Positions 42,842 through 44,625 of a DNA stretch of 44,625 nt are shown here, one piece after another. A program made the translations under genes and the position numbers. This stretch comes from an uncultured Erysipelotrichaceae bacterium. GTDB lineage: Bacteria; Bacillota_I; Bacilli_A; Erysipelotrichales; Erysipelotrichaceae. A model generated the notes under the pieces. The model was given only the letters and a program-made list of their open reading frames with translations, made no database searches and had not been told where the DNA came from. The stretch spans positions 1 to 44,625 of the forward strand of contig OMXQ01000008.1 of the NCBI GenBank assembly GCA_900315065.1. Direction: 5' to 3'. Every line of letters starts with the position of its first letter. Position 1 is the stretch's first letter.

Positions 42842-44143
42842 TCAGAAATTCTTCTTCTTTTCAGGTGGTACCATAACCTTCTGACCGCCCATGTAAGGCT
42901 GCAGAGGTTCAGGAATCTTTACAGTACCGTCAGCCTGCAGGTTGTTTTCGAAGAAAGCTATCAGCATTCTCGGCGGAGCTACAACTGTATTGTTCAGTGT
43001 ATGTGCAAAGTAGTTGCCCTTTTCACCCTTGATACGGATGCCCAGTCTTCTTGCCTGTGCATCACCCAGGTTGGAACAGGAACCTACTTCAAAGTACTTC
43101 TTCTGTCTTGGAGACCATGCTTCAACATCACAGGACTTGACCTTCAGGTCAGCCAGGTCACCGGAGCAGCATTCCAGTGTTCTGACCGGAATATCGAGGC
43201 TTCTGAAGAATTCAACAGAGTTCTTCCAGAGCTGGTCATACCAGTATTTGGAATCTTCAGGCTTGCAGACAACAACCATTTCCTGCTTTTCAAACTGATG
43301 GACTCTGTAAAGACCGCGCTCTTCAATACCATGAGCACCAACTTCCTTACGGAAACACGGAGAATAAGATGTCAGCGTATAAGGCAGATCTTCTTCTCTC
43401 AGAATCTGTCCCATAAAGCGGCCGATCATAGAATGTTCAGATGTACCAATCAGATACAGATCTTCGCCTTCGATCTTATACATCATATTCTGCATTTCAT
43501 CGAAACTCATGACACCGTTGACAACATCACCATGAATCATGAACGGCGGTACATAGTAATCAAAGCCCTTATTGATCATGAAGTCTCTTGCATAAGAGAG
43601 AATGGAAGAATGCAGACGAGCTACATCCTTACGCAGATAGTAGAAACCATTGCCGGTTGTGCGACGGGCAGAATCAAGATCCAGGCCATCGAGAGATTCC
43701 ATAATATCTGTATGATATGGAATTTCGAAATCAGGAACGACCGGATCACCGAACTTCTGAATTTCAACGTTTTCAGAATCATCCTTGCCAATCGGTACAG
43801 ATGGATCAATGATGTTAGGAATAACCATCATTCTCTTTCTGATTTCAGCGTTCAGTTCTTCTTCCTTCTTCTGTAAAGCTTCAAGGTCATCACCCATCTT
43901 CTTTACTTCAGCCTTAACAGTTTCAGCTACATCTCTTTTGCCTTCACGCATCAGAGCGCCAATCTGCTTGGACTTGACGTTGCGTTCATTACGCATAGCG
44001 TCGCCCTTCTGCTTGACTGCACGTACTTCTTCATCTAAAGAACGTACTTCATCGACGAGCGGGAGCTTGGCATCCTGGAACTTCTTCTTAATGTTTTCTT
44101 TGACGAGTTCCGGATTTTCACGGATCAGTTTAATGTCAATCAT
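42842..44143 (-). CDS. serS: Seryl-tRNA synthetase
   Basis: 433 aa. An N-terminal two-helix coiled coil (about 28-100) for tRNA-Ser binding is followed by the class II core: motif 2 SPCFRKEVGAHGIEERGLYRVHQFEK (here split, about 258-284), SCSNLGDAQARRL and motif 3 NTVVAPPRMLIAFFEN. The ATG has AGAAAGGAAAA upstream. Expression is under the T-box leader just upstream. Confidence 0.97.
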   Translation of the reverse strand: MIDIKLIRENPELVKENIKKKFQDAKLPLVDEVRSLDEEVRAVKQKGDAMRNERNVKSKQIGALMREGKRDVAETVKAEVKKMGDDLEALQKKEEELNAEIRKRMMVIPNIIDPSVPIGKDDSENVEIQKFGDPVVPDFEIPYHTDIMESLDGLDLDSARRTTGNGFYYLRKDVARLHSSILSYARDFMINKGFDYYVPPFMIHGDVVNGVMSFDEMQNMMYKIEGEDLYLIGTSEHSMIGRFMGQILREEDLPYTLTSYSPCFRKEVGAHGIEERGLYRVHQFEKQEMVVVCKPEDSKYWYDQLWKNSVEFFRSLDIPVRTLECCSGDLADLKVKSCDVEAWSPRQKKYFEVGSCSNLGDAQARRLGIRIKGEKGNYFAHTLNNTVVAPPRMLIAFFENNLQADGTVKIPEPLQPYMGGQKVMVPPEKKKNF

Positions 44144-44159
44144 GTTATTTTCCTTTCTG

Positions 44160-44388
44160 ACAAATAAAAAACATCATCCACAAAGGGACGATGTCATCGC
44201 GGTGCCACCCTTCTTGTAGATTGTTTCACGTGAAACAATATGCCACTTCATTTGCTGCAGATAACGGATGCACCGGAAAGTATTGGTTTCACTCAGAGGC
44301 GGATTCATTACTCTGACTGGCATCTCACATCGTCCGCTGCCTTTCTGGAAAATCAGAAATAACTACTATTCCTCATCAACGATTTACA
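44160..44388 (-). promoter_or_regulatory. T-box leader of serS
   Basis: Read on the minus strand: the stem-I start has the AGTA motif (GATGAGGAATAGTAG), the distal loop GATGTGAG lies between GGCA/TGCC, and the return strand GAATCCGCCTCTGAGTG contains candidate serine specifiers (TCC or TCT). The conserved T-box GGGTGGCACCGCG is at 44210-44198. The terminator ACATCGTCC / GGATGATGT (44194-44186 with 44179-44171) is followed by T6. Uncharged tRNA-Ser would favour the antiterminator. This accounts for most of the 390-nt gap between serS and the next start; a perfect parS lies inside it. Confidence 0.92.
44222..44237. promoter_or_regulatory. parS (ParB/Spo0J binding site), perfect, inside the T-box leader
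   Basis: TGTTTCACGTGAAACA again matches the consensus at all 16 positions. It lies between stem I and the T-box sequence of the serS leader, so in RNA it would form an extra hairpin. Confidence 0.9.
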
Positions 44389-44394
44389 AAAGTC

Positions 44395-44423
44395 ATTAAA
44401 TCATCAGTGCCATAAATTGTCAA
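44395..44423 (-). promoter_or_regulatory. Promoter of serS
   Basis: On the minus strand TTGACA (44423-44418), 17-nt spacer, TTTAAT (44400-44395). The start near 44388 is right for the T-box leader. Confidence 0.75.
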
Positions 44424-44533
44424 TACAGGAAAGATGTGCTAAAGTGAATTTAGCGTAATTAATATAAAAGAAATGAGCAATGATTCATAATCAAAACATT
44501 ACCCAATTTCTGAAAAAGTAGAAAGGAAACGCT

Positions 44534-44566
44534 ATGTTCGAGCTAAGTGTTGGTCCCGGTATCTGA
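44534..44566 (+). CDS. Short leader-type ORF, 10 codons
   Basis: AGAAAGGAAACGCT gives a good ribosome site before ATG; the product is MFELSVGPGI and then TGA. A hairpin follows 4-5 nt after the stop. The set-up resembles an upstream peptide that controls a gene beyond the window. No known leader peptide is recognised. It may also be the true start of a longer gene if the TGA is read through. Confidence 0.45.
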   Translation: MFELSVGPGI

Positions 44567-44570
44567 ATTA

Positions 44571-44619
44571 GTCTCCGCAAATATGCCATAGTGGTATTCC
44601 TCGTAGGCCGTGCGGAGAT
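44571..44619 (+). promoter_or_regulatory. Structured RNA segment at the window edge
   Basis: TCTCCGCA (44572-44579) pairs with TGCGGAGA (44611-44618). Inside, AATA-CCA and TGG-TATT form a second helix with a two-base bulge. It is probably the start of a leader or riboregulator of the next gene; the family is not recognised and the element may continue beyond the window. Confidence 0.45.
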
Positions 44620-44625
44620 CTATCG

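Noticed and set aside
44564..44619. UGA followed by a hairpin, possible selenocysteine insertion
   Set aside because: The stem starts within 5-6 nt of the UGA but has no clear bacterial SECIS apical loop, the flanking residues match no selenoprotein I know, and no Sec machinery is seen. Kept only as a leader ORF.

Overview
The window looks like low-GC Firmicutes chromosomal DNA, plausibly of the Erysipelotrichales type; the order is inferred, not proven. The evidence is A/T-rich codon use, strong AGGAGG-like ribosome sites, a T-box leader before serS, a short SRP RNA without an Alu domain, and B. subtilis-type parS sites. Three parS or parS-like sites lie next to a dnaX-ybaB-recR block with tadA, mnmG and serS, so the right-hand third is probably close to the replication origin.

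Layout. (1) About 1-5800: a compact small-protein maturation and export locus. It holds a SipW-type S26 peptidase, a PqqD-HprK-like kinase fusion, an ABC exporter, two short precursor proteins that share a 22-residue non-hydrophobic N-terminal leader, and an NTP_transf_5-type nucleotidyltransferase. The parts resemble the tailoring set of phosphorylated or glycosylated lasso peptides, but no cyclase is present and the cores are domain-sized and beta-rich; one resembles a carbohydrate-binding module. This is the best candidate for an undescribed system. (2) About 5900-16686: exopolysaccharide genes (five recognisable glycosyltransferases, one probable one, a UDP-glucuronate 4-epimerase, a Wzx-type flippase, a DUF2304-like protein and a DUF4874/DUF4832 secreted protein). 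(3) 16687-27731: a tightly overlapping Gram-positive Pel-like operon on the minus strand: GT-C-like membrane protein, PqqD-like protein, SDR-PelD fusion, PelE, DUF2194/PelA-like protein, PelF and PelG. (4) 27869-29140: UDP-glucose dehydrogenase.

(5) 29224-37685: housekeeping genes, all on the minus strand: a ThyX-like protein, mnmG, an uncharacterised PUA/EVE-like protein, fhs, recR, ybaB, dnaX, tadA and the SRP RNA. (6) 37781-42729: a catabolic module with a glycyl radical enzyme and an Fsa/TalC-type aldolase on one strand, and the radical-SAM activase plus a DeoR-family regulator divergent from them. (7) 42842 to the end: serS with its T-box leader, then a short leader-type ORF and hairpin at the right edge.

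How it fits together: Ugd and the epimerase would supply UDP-GlcA and UDP-GalA to the glycosyltransferases. PelF/PelG, gated by a PelD that keeps a c-di-GMP-type RxxD site, would polymerise and export one polymer. The exported small proteins may be matrix proteins that bind such polymers; that link is inference. The two PqqD domains, one in each locus, share the eight-residue core NETGAEIW, which hints at a common peptide substrate class.
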